Assembly (NCBI GenBank): GCA_965224815.1
Contig: CBDDAF010000003.1
Span: 372,001 to 436,000 of the forward strand
Direction of reading: 5' to 3'
DNA length: 64,000 bases
Source: CAYPEL01 sp036479985
GTDB lineage: Bacteria; Pseudomonadota; Gammaproteobacteria; DSM-19610
Position numbers and translations under genes: made by a program. Below, one piece after another: positions 16,338 to 25,900 of the stretch. Position 1 is the stretch's first letter; every line of letters begins with the position of its first letter. A model generated the notes under the pieces. The model was given only the letters and a program-made list of their open reading frames with translations. It did not search any database and was not told the DNA's origin.

Positions 16338-19300
16338 ATGAACAGACGCCCCCCTCAGCCCCACACCCCGTTAACGCACATTCGGCCCGTGCGTAAAAAG
16401 CGCCAGTTCGGCGCCGCGATGGCAGAGTTTTTGGTGGCGACCCCAGCGTTGCTGTTACTCGGCCTGGGCGGGTTCCAGGGCGTCATGGCGTACAACGCCA
16501 AGACGGTGCTGGATTACGCGACCTTTGAAGCGGCACGCACCGGCGCAGTAACGCACGCCCAGACCGCACCGATGCGTGAGACCTTAGGGCTGCGCCTGGC
16601 GCCGGTGTTCGGCGGTGACGGCAGTGCCAAAGACGCGATTGCGGCGATCACCCGGGCGAGCCTGGATACCCAGGATAAACGCTATACAAAGATCAAGATC
16701 CTCAACCCCACACAACAGGCGTTTGATGATTTCGGCGGCCCCAGTCCGATCCCCGGGGTCCAAGAGATCCAGAACAGCCATTTAAAGTATTTACCCACCA
16801 CCCCCGGGGCGACCAGCCAGGTGAGTATCCAGGACGCTAATCTGCTGAAGATCAAAGTGACCTACGGTTACCGGTTAACGGTGCCGCTGATCAGCAACGT
16901 AGTCACGGCGCTGCTGGAAAAAACCGACCCGAAACACGCGGTGTATTACGCGGCCAACCGGATACCGATCCAGGCGGTGGCGACGGTGCGGATGCAAAGT
17001 GAAGCGCGCCCGGACGGCAATGCGCCGGTGGACGGCAGCGGCGGTACGCCGCCGGGTAATCCTCCGGATGATCCGCCCAGTGACGGGTCACCACCCGGGG
17101 ATACGGATCCAGGTGACGGTGATCCGTCGACGGATCCGGTGGATGATCCGGACACTCCCAGTGATCCAGACAACGGCGATAACCCGCTCTGCCAGTTGAC
17201 GAACAGTTGCAGTGATCCCGGGGATAATGACGGCGACCCGCAAAGCTGTTCCGCCGATAGTGGTGGTGATACCGGCAACGGCGATGGTCTGATCCGTGCT
17301 TTCCAGGCACCCCCCACACCCTTGTCTTCCCAGGTATCGACGCTACCGAGTTTAAGCATCGGCAATCCGATCCACGTCGTCACCGGCAATAAATACCAGG
17401 GGGAGACCGACCTTAATGCCCTGCCGGGTGCGCTGGGCTTACGCTTTGTACGTCACTACAACAGCCGCCGGGAAAGCAACGGCGCCAACGGCGTACTGGG
17501 GTATGGCTGGACGCACAGCTTTACCGCGTCCCTGACTTACCATGCCGACGAAGACAGTTACCGGCTGCAGCAGAGCGACGGCCGGGGACTGACCTTCACC
17601 GCCAGCGGTAATGACAAGACCCGTTATCTCAGCACCCGCGCCGGGGACGGTTGGTTAACGCAATTACCCAACCAGACGGTACGCTGGTACGACCGCACGG
17701 GCGGCTGGCGCACGTTCAATGCACAAGGTCAGCTGCAAACGATTGCCACCGCCCAGGGCAAACGTCTGACCCTGCACTACAACACGCAGGATCAACTGCA
17801 ACGCGTGGTTGACCCGCAGGGTCGGGAACTGACGTTGGGGTATTACGCCAGCGGCCGGATCAAGGTACTGATCGCACCGGATGGTGCAAAGACCACCTAC
17901 CGGTATGATCGCCACCAAAACCTGATCACCGTCACCCGTGACACACAGGAAAAGACCGCACAGAGCACCCGCAGCTACCACTACGAAGACGCCCACGATG
18001 CGCACAACTTAACCGGCCTAACCGATGAGCGCGGCATTCGTTATGCGAGTTGGGCTTACGACGAACAAGACCGTGCCATCAGCAGTGAACACGCGAATGA
18101 AGCGGGCAAGGTCACCCTTAACTTCGACACCCCCGATCAAACCGACGTCACCGACAGCCAGGGCAAGATCAGCACCTACACGACCACCCTTGAGGGCGGC
18201 GTGGCAAGAGTGTTACGCATCGACGGGCCCGGCTGTGACAGCTGCGGACGCGGCGATGTGGAATACGCCTACAACGCTCAATACCAACTCACGCAGATTA
18301 AAAAGAAAGACGGCAGCACCACGGATTATGCCTACGATGACAAAGGCAGAACGACGGGGATCACGCAACACAACACGAACAATGCCCAACAAGCGCCCAC
18401 CACACTGGCGTATGAATACGCTGGACGCTTACAACCCAGTGCGGTTGTTAAAGCCAGTATCAATCCGAACGGCCAGCACCGCACCGAACTGACCTACAAC
18501 CCCCAGGGTCAGCCCACCCAACTCACCGAAAAAGGCTACCGCCCCAGCACAGGCAAAACCCAGGGCGGTTTTGAGGCGATTGCACGCACCACCCACTTAG
18601 CCTACAACGCACACGGCGACCTGATTGCCATCGACGGCCCCAGAGACGATGTTGAAGACGTCATCCAACTGACCTACGACGACAAACATCGCCTAAACAC
18701 CCTCACCACCCCGGACGGCATCGTTCAACAGGTACTCGCCTACGATCAATTAGGCCGCCCGACGCAACTGCAAAAAGGCACGCAAACGCCGACGATGCTG
18801 GCGTATACAATCCGCGGTCAAATACAGACCGTCACCCAGGGTATCAACAAAGTCACCTACGCCTACGATGCCACCGGCCATCTCACGGGGATTACCGGCC
18901 CCGAGGGTGAGACGCTCACCCTCAATTACGACGAAGCCGGACGCGCCACCCAGATGACCGGTCCCACCGGCGAACAGTTAAAAACCGACCTGGACACCGA
19001 AGGGCGCTTAACCAGCCGTCAACTTTTAAATGCCAGTGGCAACGTCCTGGCCACGGTCAGTTATCTCTACGATGCCCAGGGACGACTGCAAAGCGCCACC
19101 CAAAACGGCACCGATGTCACGCGTTATGCGTACAACGCACAAGGCCAACTGACCCAGGTTCAAAACCCCGACGGTCACGCCACTGAACTGAGCTACAACG
19201 GAGTAGGCCAACTGCTCAGCCTGACCCAACCGGGCAACGTCACCACGCAATTAACCTACACCGACAACGGTCAGGCCAACGGCCTGATCGATGCGAGAAA

Positions 19301-21404
19301 CAACGCCACCACCGTCATCACGGATGATTTTGGTAACCGAATCACACACACCAGTGCCGACACCGGCACCCAGACCTGGGCGTACGATCAAGCGGGTAAC
19401 CGTATTCAACAGACCGATGCCGAAGGCCACACCACCACCTACACCTACGATGCGGCCAACCGGCTGATCGAAGAACAAACCAGCGACGGTAAAACCGTCC
19501 TGAGCTACCACACAACCAACGGTCTGCTCGAAACCATCACAGACGCCACCAGTACTGAGACCTTTAAGTACAACCTCGAAGGACAACTGACGGCACAAAC
19601 ACGGGAAATCGACGGTCACCGATTTACCACCGGTTATGCGTATGATCCAAACACCCAAAAGCTCACCCAAAAAACCTTGCCCGATGGTCAGGTGCTGAAT
19701 TACCACTATTACGCAGACGGACAACAAAAAAGCCAACTCAGAGCCATCACCACACCGACCTTCCTGGGCTTTAGCCAGAAGACGCTGATCGGCGAGATTG
19801 ACGACGACAACACCGATGGACAAACCAGCCTGACTTACGGCAACGGCACAAAAACAGTCACACGCTACAACGAAGCCGGACAGGTCGTGGCCATTGAAAA
19901 CACTCAAGCCCTGGCCTTGCAGTATCACTACGATGAACAAGGCCAGATCACCGGCATTGACTTGAACGGCAGTATACAGACGTATCAGTACGATCAGTTA
20001 GGCCGCCTGACCCACGCGGATACGCGCCTGGGCGACTACCGTTACGATTACGATGCGGTAGGTAACCGCACGGAGAAGCAACACACCGATCAAAGCGGCA
20101 ACACCGACACCGAACAATACACCTATGCCAAAGAAGGCGAGGGCAACCGTCTGATCGAGAAAAGCAATCCCACCCTGGATGAGCAAGAAACACTTGCCTA
20201 CAACACCAGTGGCAGTCCCACAGAAGCCGGTGAACTGAGTTACGACTACAACCGTCAGCAACGGCCTACCAAGGTCTACCGAAGCACCGGCAACCTGAAT
20301 AACAAGGCTAATAAAAACAGCAACAGCAAAACCCTGATTGCGGAATACGCCTACAACCGCTTCGGGGAACGGATCAAGAAGGTTGTTTACTCGAACAGCA
20401 AGAAACCCAAAGTCACCTACTACCTGTACGACGGCCACAGCCTGACTGCAGAAGCGAACGAGACGGGCAAGATCACCGCCCAGTATCTGTATTACAACAA
20501 CCAGCCGTTTACCAAGCTGGAAGGCAAGACAATCTATGCCTTGCACACGGATAATTTAGGGACGCCAAGAGCAGCGACAGACAACAAAGGCAAACTGGTC
20601 TGGCAGGCGGATTTCAGTCCGTTTGGTAAAGCGCAAATAAAAACCCAGAAGATCACCCTGAATCTCCGGTTCCCGGGGCAGTACGAAGATGCCGAGACCG
20701 GGAAATATTACAACTACTTCAGAGATTACGATCCCGACACGGGGCGGTATGCCACCAGTGATCCGATTGGGTTGCAGGGTGGGATTAATACCTATGCGTA
20801 TGCTTATAGTAACCCAATAGCTTATGTCGATATTGATGGGCGCAAGGCAACTTTATCCAATGGATTAATTAATATTCAACCAGAGGATTCTAGCGTTCCT
20901 GCAGTCAGTGTGCCGAATAATGTTGGGGCGACCGGATTTGGACCTTCAAATTTATTTTTTCATAAGTACAATGTTGTTACTTCTAGCAAATTGTGTGCAA
21001 ATCAGGTCAGAGATGGTTTAGTAAGCAGTCCAACGCCTGGACCTGATAAACCTGCTACTCCTTTTGGCACAGTGAATAATGCAGGCCCTATATTTTCTGC
21101 GGGAAGTACTAATTTGGTGATGAGTTATATTGTTCCATCACCGGATAACAAAAAGTTTACTGATGTAGTAGTAAACTATACTATTGCTGGGTCGCATGGT
21201 CTCAATGAAGGCTTTGTTCTTCGGTACGGGATTATCAATTCAAATGGCACGGTGACAATCAGGAGTTATGGCGAAGGAGATAATTTTAGACAGGCACCAG
21301 TGCTTGGATTTATTTGGAGACCAAAAGTTACTAGTGTATGGGAGCAGAATCAACAGCAAATTATCCAGAATGCCACCCCCTCATGCACATGTACGACTAG
21401 ATAA
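16338..21404 (+). CDS. TadE prepilin-Rhs fusion, putative pilus-linked polymorphic toxin
   Basis: The 1688-residue protein joins a pilus subunit to an Rhs toxin. Residues 1-24 are a basic leader; G25 is followed by AAMAE with Glu30 at +5, an exact prepilin-peptidase type site, and a hydrophobic helix (31-50). TadE-like sequence runs to about 220. An acidic Asp/Pro/Gly linker (about 225-325) follows. From about 341 a DUF6531-like start (GNPIHVVTGNKYQGETDL) opens the Rhs shell, with dozens of YD repeats to about 1440, then the Rhs core ending DPIGL at 1475-1479. The last ~205 residues are a variable tail of unknown fold, of lower GC content, which by analogy is the toxin. Leader and linker are shared with the second unit (22959), the tail is not. 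It lies 17 bases after the TPR lipoprotein and 6 bases before a four-helix membrane protein, the likely immunity gene. Toxin activity is inference; the architecture is direct. Confidence 0.9.
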   Translation: MNRRPPQPHTPLTHIRPVRKKRQFGAAMAEFLVATPALLLLGLGGFQGVMAYNAKTVLDYATFEAARTGAVTHAQTAPMRETLGLRLAPVFGGDGSAKDAIAAITRASLDTQDKRYTKIKILNPTQQAFDDFGGPSPIPGVQEIQNSHLKYLPTTPGATSQVSIQDANLLKIKVTYGYRLTVPLISNVVTALLEKTDPKHAVYYAANRIPIQAVATVRMQSEARPDGNAPVDGSGGTPPGNPPDDPPSDGSPPGDTDPGDGDPSTDPVDDPDTPSDPDNGDNPLCQLTNSCSDPGDNDGDPQSCSADSGGDTGNGDGLIRAFQAPPTPLSSQVSTLPSLSIGNPIHVVTGNKYQGETDLNALPGALGLRFVRHYNSRRESNGANGVLGYGWTHSFTASLTYHADEDSYRLQQSDGRGLTFTASGNDKTRYLSTRAGDGWLTQLPNQTVRWYDRTGGWRTFNAQGQLQTIATAQGKRLTLHYNTQDQLQRVVDPQGRELTLGYYASGRIKVLIAPDGAKTTYRYDRHQNLITVTRDTQEKTAQSTRSYHYEDAHDAHNLTGLTDERGIRYASWAYDEQDRAISSEHANEAGKVTLNFDTPDQTDVTDSQGKISTYTTTLEGGVARVLRIDGPGCDSCGRGDVEYAYNAQYQLTQIKKKDGSTTDYAYDDKGRTTGITQHNTNNAQQAPTTLAYEYAGRLQPSAVVKASINPNGQHRTELTYNPQGQPTQLTEKGYRPSTGKTQGGFEAIARTTHLAYNAHGDLIAIDGPRDDVEDVIQLTYDDKHRLNTLTTPDGIVQQVLAYDQLGRPTQLQKGTQTPTMLAYTIRGQIQTVTQGINKVTYAYDATGHLTGITGPEGETLTLNYDEAGRATQMTGPTGEQLKTDLDTEGRLTSRQLLNASGNVLATVSYLYDAQGRLQSATQNGTDVTRYAYNAQGQLTQVQNPDGHATELSYNGVGQLLSLTQPGNVTTQLTYTDNGQANGLIDARNNATTVITDDFGNRITHTSADTGTQTWAYDQAGNRIQQTDAEGHTTTYTYDAANRLIEEQTSDGKTVLSYHTTNGLLETITDATSTETFKYNLEGQLTAQTREIDGHRFTTGYAYDPNTQKLTQKTLPDGQVLNYHYYADGQQKSQLRAITTPTFLGFSQKTLIGEIDDDNTDGQTSLTYGNGTKTVTRYNEAGQVVAIENTQALALQYHYDEQGQITGIDLNGSIQTYQYDQLGRLTHADTRLGDYRYDYDAVGNRTEKQHTDQSGNTDTEQYTYAKEGEGNRLIEKSNPTLDEQETLAYNTSGSPTEAGELSYDYNRQQRPTKVYRSTGNLNNKANKNSNSKTLIAEYAYNRFGERIKKVVYSNSKKPKVTYYLYDGHSLTAEANETGKITAQYLYYNNQPFTKLEGKTIYALHTDNLGTPRAATDNKGKLVWQADFSPFGKAQIKTQKITLNLRFPGQYEDAETGKYYNYFRDYDPDTGRYATSDPIGLQGGINTYAYAYSNPIAYVDIDGRKATLSNGLINIQPEDSSVPAVSVPNNVGATGFGPSNLFFHKYNVVTSSKLCANQVRDGLVSSPTPGPDKPATPFGTVNNAGPIFSAGSTNLVMSYIVPSPDNKKFTDVVVNYTIAGSHGLNEGFVLRYGIINSNGTVTIRSYGEGDNFRQAPVLGFIWRPKVTSVWEQNQQQIIQNATPSCTCTTR

Positions 21405-21410
21405 ATAATC

Positions 21411-21755
21411 ATGAAATTAGCTGTTTTTATATTTTTAGCGAGCTTTGCGGTTGTTGTTCATTATTTTGTGCTTGGTTTACGTTATGCCTATTATATCCCC
21501 ATGGAACAGTATAGATTTTTGCAATATGGATATGGCATTTGTATTTTTTGTATTTTAATGTTGTGGATCTTCTATCCTTCGCGTCTTTTAGTGGCAGCAG
21601 TTGCTTTTGCAGGAATAGTTTTTCCAAATGTGCTAGGCGTTAGCATAATTGGAAACAAAGGCGTTTTTGTTCCATTGGATTGGGGCTATATGGGTGCTAT
21701 TTTATTCAGTGTTTTTCTTCTGGTTTGTGCTACAGAACTACGGAGGCGGTTGTAG
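21411..21755 (+). CDS. Four-helix membrane protein, putative immunity to the first Rhs tail
   Basis: The 114 residues are mostly hydrophobic, with about four membrane helices (near 2-24, 41-56, 58-75 and 88-106) and a basic C-terminus (ELRRRL). The gene begins 6 bases after the stop of the first TadE-Rhs protein and has the same low GC as its tail, the usual place and composition of an Rhs immunity gene. No family is recognised. A membrane immunity protein suggests that the toxin acts in or at the inner membrane. This role is inferred from position only. Confidence 0.65.
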   Translation: MKLAVFIFLASFAVVVHYFVLGLRYAYYIPMEQYRFLQYGYGICIFCILMLWIFYPSRLLVAAVAFAGIVFPNVLGVSIIGNKGVFVPLDWGYMGAILFSVFLLVCATELRRRL

Positions 21756-22079
21756 TTGCCTGTCAGAAACCGGGACCTATTTTTTAATCCGGCAGTTAAA
21801 CAAGAATCAAGCAGCCAGCGCACTCGAAATATTAAAAAAAGAACAGCTTCATTTCTAAACACCCAGAAAAAAGCACCCAACAGAACGCCCTTTAAGACAC
21901 ATAGAATGGGTAGTAAATAAAGTATAAACAGACCGATGATCGGCAAGGAAACAGGGAGGAGACACCATGAGGCTAGTGCAATACGGCCCGGACAATGACC
22001 TGGCAAGGGATCAAGGAGCCAGAGTACTTGAAACAAGAACACATGAATAGTTCTAAAAAAGGGAACCGCTTCATTTTCT
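21756..22079 (+). repeat. Truncated copy of the csrA-leader module with boundary repeats
   Basis: The stretch after the first immunity gene is built of repeated pieces. A segment GAAACCGGGAC...TTTTTTAATC (21766-21789) recurs at 28857-28887. A unit with consensus ATCAAGGAGCCAGAGYACTT is found at 21806 (diverged) and 22010. Between them, about 21855-22000 repeats the leader and first codons of the small ORF that starts at 22188. The result is a chimeric 27-residue frame (21967-22050) that joins MRLVQYGPDNDLA to unrelated residues; I regard it as a recombination scar, not a gene. Confidence 0.7.
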
Positions 22080-22187
22080 GAACACACAGATAAAGACCCA
22101 GGCGATACGCCCTTTAAAGCCCATAGAATGGGTAGTAAAAAAGTATAAACAGACCGATTATCGGCAAGGAAACAGGGAGGAGTCACC
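22080..22187 (+). promoter_or_regulatory. Conserved leader of the small ORF-csrA module 1
   Basis: This leader is nearly identical to the one at about 32490-32597. It carries a short hairpin CCGATTATCGG, then closely spaced GGA motifs (AAGGA at 22166-22170 and AGGGAGGAG at 22174-22182) that include the ribosome-binding site of the ORF at 22188. CsrA binds ANGGA sequences in leaders, so autoregulation is likely. The loop base of the hairpin differs between copies while the stem is kept. Confidence 0.55.
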
Positions 22188-22427
22188 ATGAAGCTAGTGC
22201 AATACGGCCCGGACAATGACCCGGCAGGGGGTCTGAAGAGGACGGTTATTGCCGAATCTGACACCCGTGATGTGCTCAAAGAAGCGGCCGACAATATCGC
22301 CCGTCAGTACGGCTATGCTGAACCGGTCTGGCCCCGGTTACTGGCGGAGATGCCAAGCGGTCGTCTACTGGTCATTAAACGCCACGTGCTTTACCTCACG
22401 CTGATTCAATCAGGAACACCATGCTGA
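22188..22427 (+). CDS. Small protein of unknown function before csrA, copy 1
   Basis: This 79-residue frame has a strong GGAGG ribosome-binding site and overlaps the csrA start by 7 bases. It is about 90 percent identical over 60 residues to the frame at 32598. The shared part (MKLVQYGPDND...DVLKEAADNIARQYGYAEP...MPSGRLLVI) looks helical and soluble. A one-base difference near 22390 gives the two copies different C-termini, so one may be frameshifted. No family is recognised. Duplication together with csrA suggests that it works with, or is translationally coupled to, CsrA. Confidence 0.65.
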   Translation: MKLVQYGPDNDPAGGLKRTVIAESDTRDVLKEAADNIARQYGYAEPVWPRLLAEMPSGRLLVIKRHVLYLTLIQSGTPC

Positions 22428-22615
22428 TCCTCACCCGCACGCCCGAGCAAACGCTGATCATCGGCGACAACGTACGCATCAAAGTGCTGGGTATCACCGG
22501 TAAACAGGTGAAACTGGGGATTGACGCACCGCGATCGGTACCGGTGGTGCGGCAAGAACTGCTGACATCGACCCGATCAGGTCGTCCCGCAACGGAGGAT
22601 GCAAACGGCACGTAA
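22421..22615 (+). CDS. csrA: CsrA family RNA-binding regulator, copy 1
   Basis: CsrA dimers bind GGA motifs in mRNA leaders and change translation or stability. The 64 residues show the complete family: MLILTRTPEQTLIIGDNVRIKVLGI, then GKQVKLGIDAPRSVPVVRQEL, including the RNA-binding edge strands (residues 2-8) and the R44-type region (PRSVPVVRQE). It is followed by a 15-residue tail of low conservation. This is an island copy, unlike a usual chromosomal csrA beside alaS. It lies between two TadE-Rhs units, so it may control their expression. Confidence 0.93.
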   Translation: MLILTRTPEQTLIIGDNVRIKVLGITGKQVKLGIDAPRSVPVVRQELLTSTRSGRPATEDANGT

Positions 22616-22958
22616 GAGGGGAAATCCGGCGGTATCCATGTGAAATAAAGTGATTGAAGAATATCAATCAACCCGGTACATCACTCAGTAGCAGTGGGGT
22701 GGCTTGCCGGTGGATTGACCGGCGCTTTTTCCCCTGAAAGTTCAGTGACCTGTCGACGGTCTGTCGTTTCAGAAGGCGTTGGTGGGACACGAGCGCACAG
22801 GTTACGTAGTGATACAGTAGATGAGGAAAGGAAGATAAATTAACGATATTTAATCACTTTCAGTCATTGAAAGATGTCAATTGCAGCGGGTTAGCAGACA
22901 GGCTATAAGAAAACGAGTCCACCCGGTATTTCTCACCCCTGAACGAACGGATCCGCTC
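22616..22958 (+). promoter_or_regulatory. csrA terminator and upstream region of the second TadE-Rhs unit
   Basis: No gene is seen. A Rho-independent terminator lies at 22706-22730 (stem GCCGGT/ACCGGC, then five T). Further on, 22866-22884 carries the shared motif ATTGANNNATGTCAATYGC (ATTGAAAGATGTCAATTGC), 93 bases before the rhs start. Homology with the first rhs unit begins near 22938, just before the ATG, so this copy has its own promoter region, whereas the first is read through from the Tad operon. Confidence 0.65.
22706..22730 (+). terminator. Rho-independent terminator after csrA copy 1
   Basis: A six-base GC-rich stem (22706-22711 with 22718-22723), a six-base loop and a T-tract at 22726-22730 form a standard intrinsic terminator 90 bases after the csrA stop. 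Confidence 0.7.
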
Positions 22959-25900
22959 ATGAACAGACGCCCCCCTCAGCCCTGCACACCGTTAACGCAC
23001 TCACTCCGGCCCGTGCATAAAAAGCGCCAGTTCGGCGCGGCGATGGCGGAGTTTTTGGTGGCGACCCCAGCGTTGCTGTTACTCGGTCTGGGCGGGTTCC
23101 AGGGCGTCATGGCGTACAACGCCAAGACGGTGCTGGATTACGCCACCTTTGAAGCGGCGCGCACCGGCGCAGTAACGCACGCCCAGACCGCACCGATGCG
23201 TGAGACTTTAGGGCTGCGGCTAGCCCCGGTGTTCGGCGGTGACGGCAGTGCCAAAGACGCGATTGCGGCGATCACCCGGGCGAGTCTGGATACCCAGGAT
23301 AAACGCTATACAAAGATCAAGATCCTCAACCCCACAAAACAGGCCTTTGATGACTTTGGCGGCCCCAGTCCGATCCCCGGAGTCCAAGAGATCCAGAACA
23401 GCCATTTAAAGTATTTACCCAACACCCCCGGTGCCACCAGTCAGGTGAGTATCCAGGATGCCAACCTGCTGAAGATCAAGGTGACCTACGGTTACCGCTT
23501 GACGGTACCGCTGATCAGTAACGTAGTGACGGCCGCACTGACGGTGACGGATCCGAAGAACGCGGTGTATTACGCGGCCAACCGGATTCCGATCCAGGCG
23601 GTGGCGACGGTGCGGATGCAAAGTGAAGCGCGCCCGGACGGCAATGCGCCGGTGGACGGCGGGAGTGGCACGCCGCCGGGCAATCCCCCGGATGATCCGA
23701 CCGGGGACGGGTCACCGCCCGGTAGATAATCCGGATCCAGGTGACGGTGATCCGTCGACGGATCCGGTGGATGATCCGGAGATCCCAGTGATCCGGACAA
23801 CGGGACGATAACCCGCTGTGCCAGTTGACGAACACCTGCCCCGGGGATAATGACGGGACCCGCAAAGCTGCCAGGCCAATAGTAGCGGTGGTGGCACCGG
23901 CGATGGTCTGTTCAGTGCCTTCCAGACAACCCCCAAACCCTTGTCTTCCCAGGTATCGACGCTACCGAGTTTAAGCATCGGCAATCCGATCCACGTCGTC
24001 ACCGGTAATAAATACCAGGGGGAGACCGACCTCCATGCCCTGCCGGGTGCGCTGGGCTTACGCTTTGTACGCCACTACAACAGCCGCCGGGAAAACAACG
24101 GCGCCAACGGCGTACTGGGGTATGGCTGGACGCACAGCTTTACCGCGTCCCTGACTTACTCTCCAGACGATGACCGTTACCGGCTGCAGCAGAGCGACGG
24201 CCGGGGACTGACCTTCACCGCCAGCGGTAATGACCGTGCCCGTTACTTAAGTACGCGTGCCGGTGACGGCTGGTTAACGCAATTACCGAACCAGACGGTG
24301 CGCTGGTATGACCGCAGCGGTGGCTGGCGCACGTTCAATGCACAGGGCCAACTCATCGCGATTGCCACGGCTCAAGGTAAACGCCTGACCCTGCACTACA
24401 ACACGAACGATCACCTGCAACGCGTGGTCGACCCGCAGGGGGCGTGAACTCACGTTAGGCTATTACCCCAGTGGCCGGATCAAGCTACTGATTGCGCCGG
24501 ACGGGGCTAAAACCACCTACCGGTATGATGATCGCAACAACCTGATCAACGCGGCACACCGGGGTGGCAAACGCACCTACCACTACGAAGACGCGCACGA
24601 TACGCACAATTTAACTGGCCTAACGAATGAAAACGGCATTCGTTATGCAACCTGGGTTTACGATGAACAAGACCGTGCCATCAGCAGTGAACACGCGAAT
24701 GAAGTGGGCAAAGTCATGCTCAACTTCGACACCCCCAACCAGACCGACGTCACCGACAGCCAGGGCAAGATCAGCACCTACACCACCACCCTTGAGGGCG
24801 GTGTCGCCCGAGTGTTACGCATCGACGGGCCGGGTTGTGATAGCTGTGGACGCGGCGATGTCGAGTACGCCTACAACGACCAATACCAACTCACGCAATT
24901 TAAAAAGAAAGACGGCAGCAGCACGGATTACGCTTACGATGACAAGGGCCGCACGACGGGGATCACGCAACACAACCCGAACAATGCCCAGCAAACACCG
25001 ACCACACTGAGCTATGAATACGCCGGACGTTTACAACCCAGCGCAATTGTTAAAGCGAGCATGAACCCGACCGCAACCCACCGCACCGAACTGACGTATA
25101 ACGCACAGGGCCAACCGACCGAACTCACCGAAAAAGGTTACCGGCCCAGCACAGGCAAAACCCACGGCGGTTTTGAACCGATTGCACGCACCACCACACT
25201 GGCCTACAACGCACACGGCGACCTGATTGCCATCGACGGCCCACGAACGGAGGTTAACGACACCCTCACGCTAACGTATGACGACAAACACCGCCTCAAA
25301 ACCCTCACCACCCCGGACGGCATCGTTCAACAGGTACTCGCCTACGACAAGCTAGGCCGTCCGACCCAGCTTAAAAAAGGCACCCAGACCCCGACCACCC
25401 TGAGCTACACCGCCCGTGGTCAGATCAGCGAAGTCGCGCAAGGACAAAACAAAGTCAGCTACGCCTATGACCCCACCGGAAACCTGATCAGTCTCACCGG
25501 TCCGGACGGTGACACGCTCACGCTGGATTACGATGCAGCCGGACGCGCCACCCAACTGACCGGCCCGAACGGCGAACAACTCAACACCGAATTGGACACC
25601 GAAGGGCGGTTAACCCGTCGTCAGTTGCTGAACACGAACGGCAACGTGCTGGCCACGGTCAGTTACCTTTACGATGCCCAGGGACGTTTACAAAGTGCGA
25701 CTCAAAACGGCACCGATGTCACGCGTTATGACTACAACGCACAAGGTCAACTGACCCAGGTACAAAACCCCGACGGTCACGCCACCGAACTGAGCTACAA
25801 CGGCATCGGCCAGTTATTAAGCCTGACACAACCGGGCAACGTCACCACCCAGTTGACCTACACCCCTAACGGTCAGGCCAATGGAATAATCGATGCCAGG

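Noticed and set aside
16903..17389. Long minus-strand open frames opposite the TadE-Rhs genes
   Set aside because: They lie opposite GC-rich coding sequence with periodic codons and have no family features or own ribosome-binding sites.
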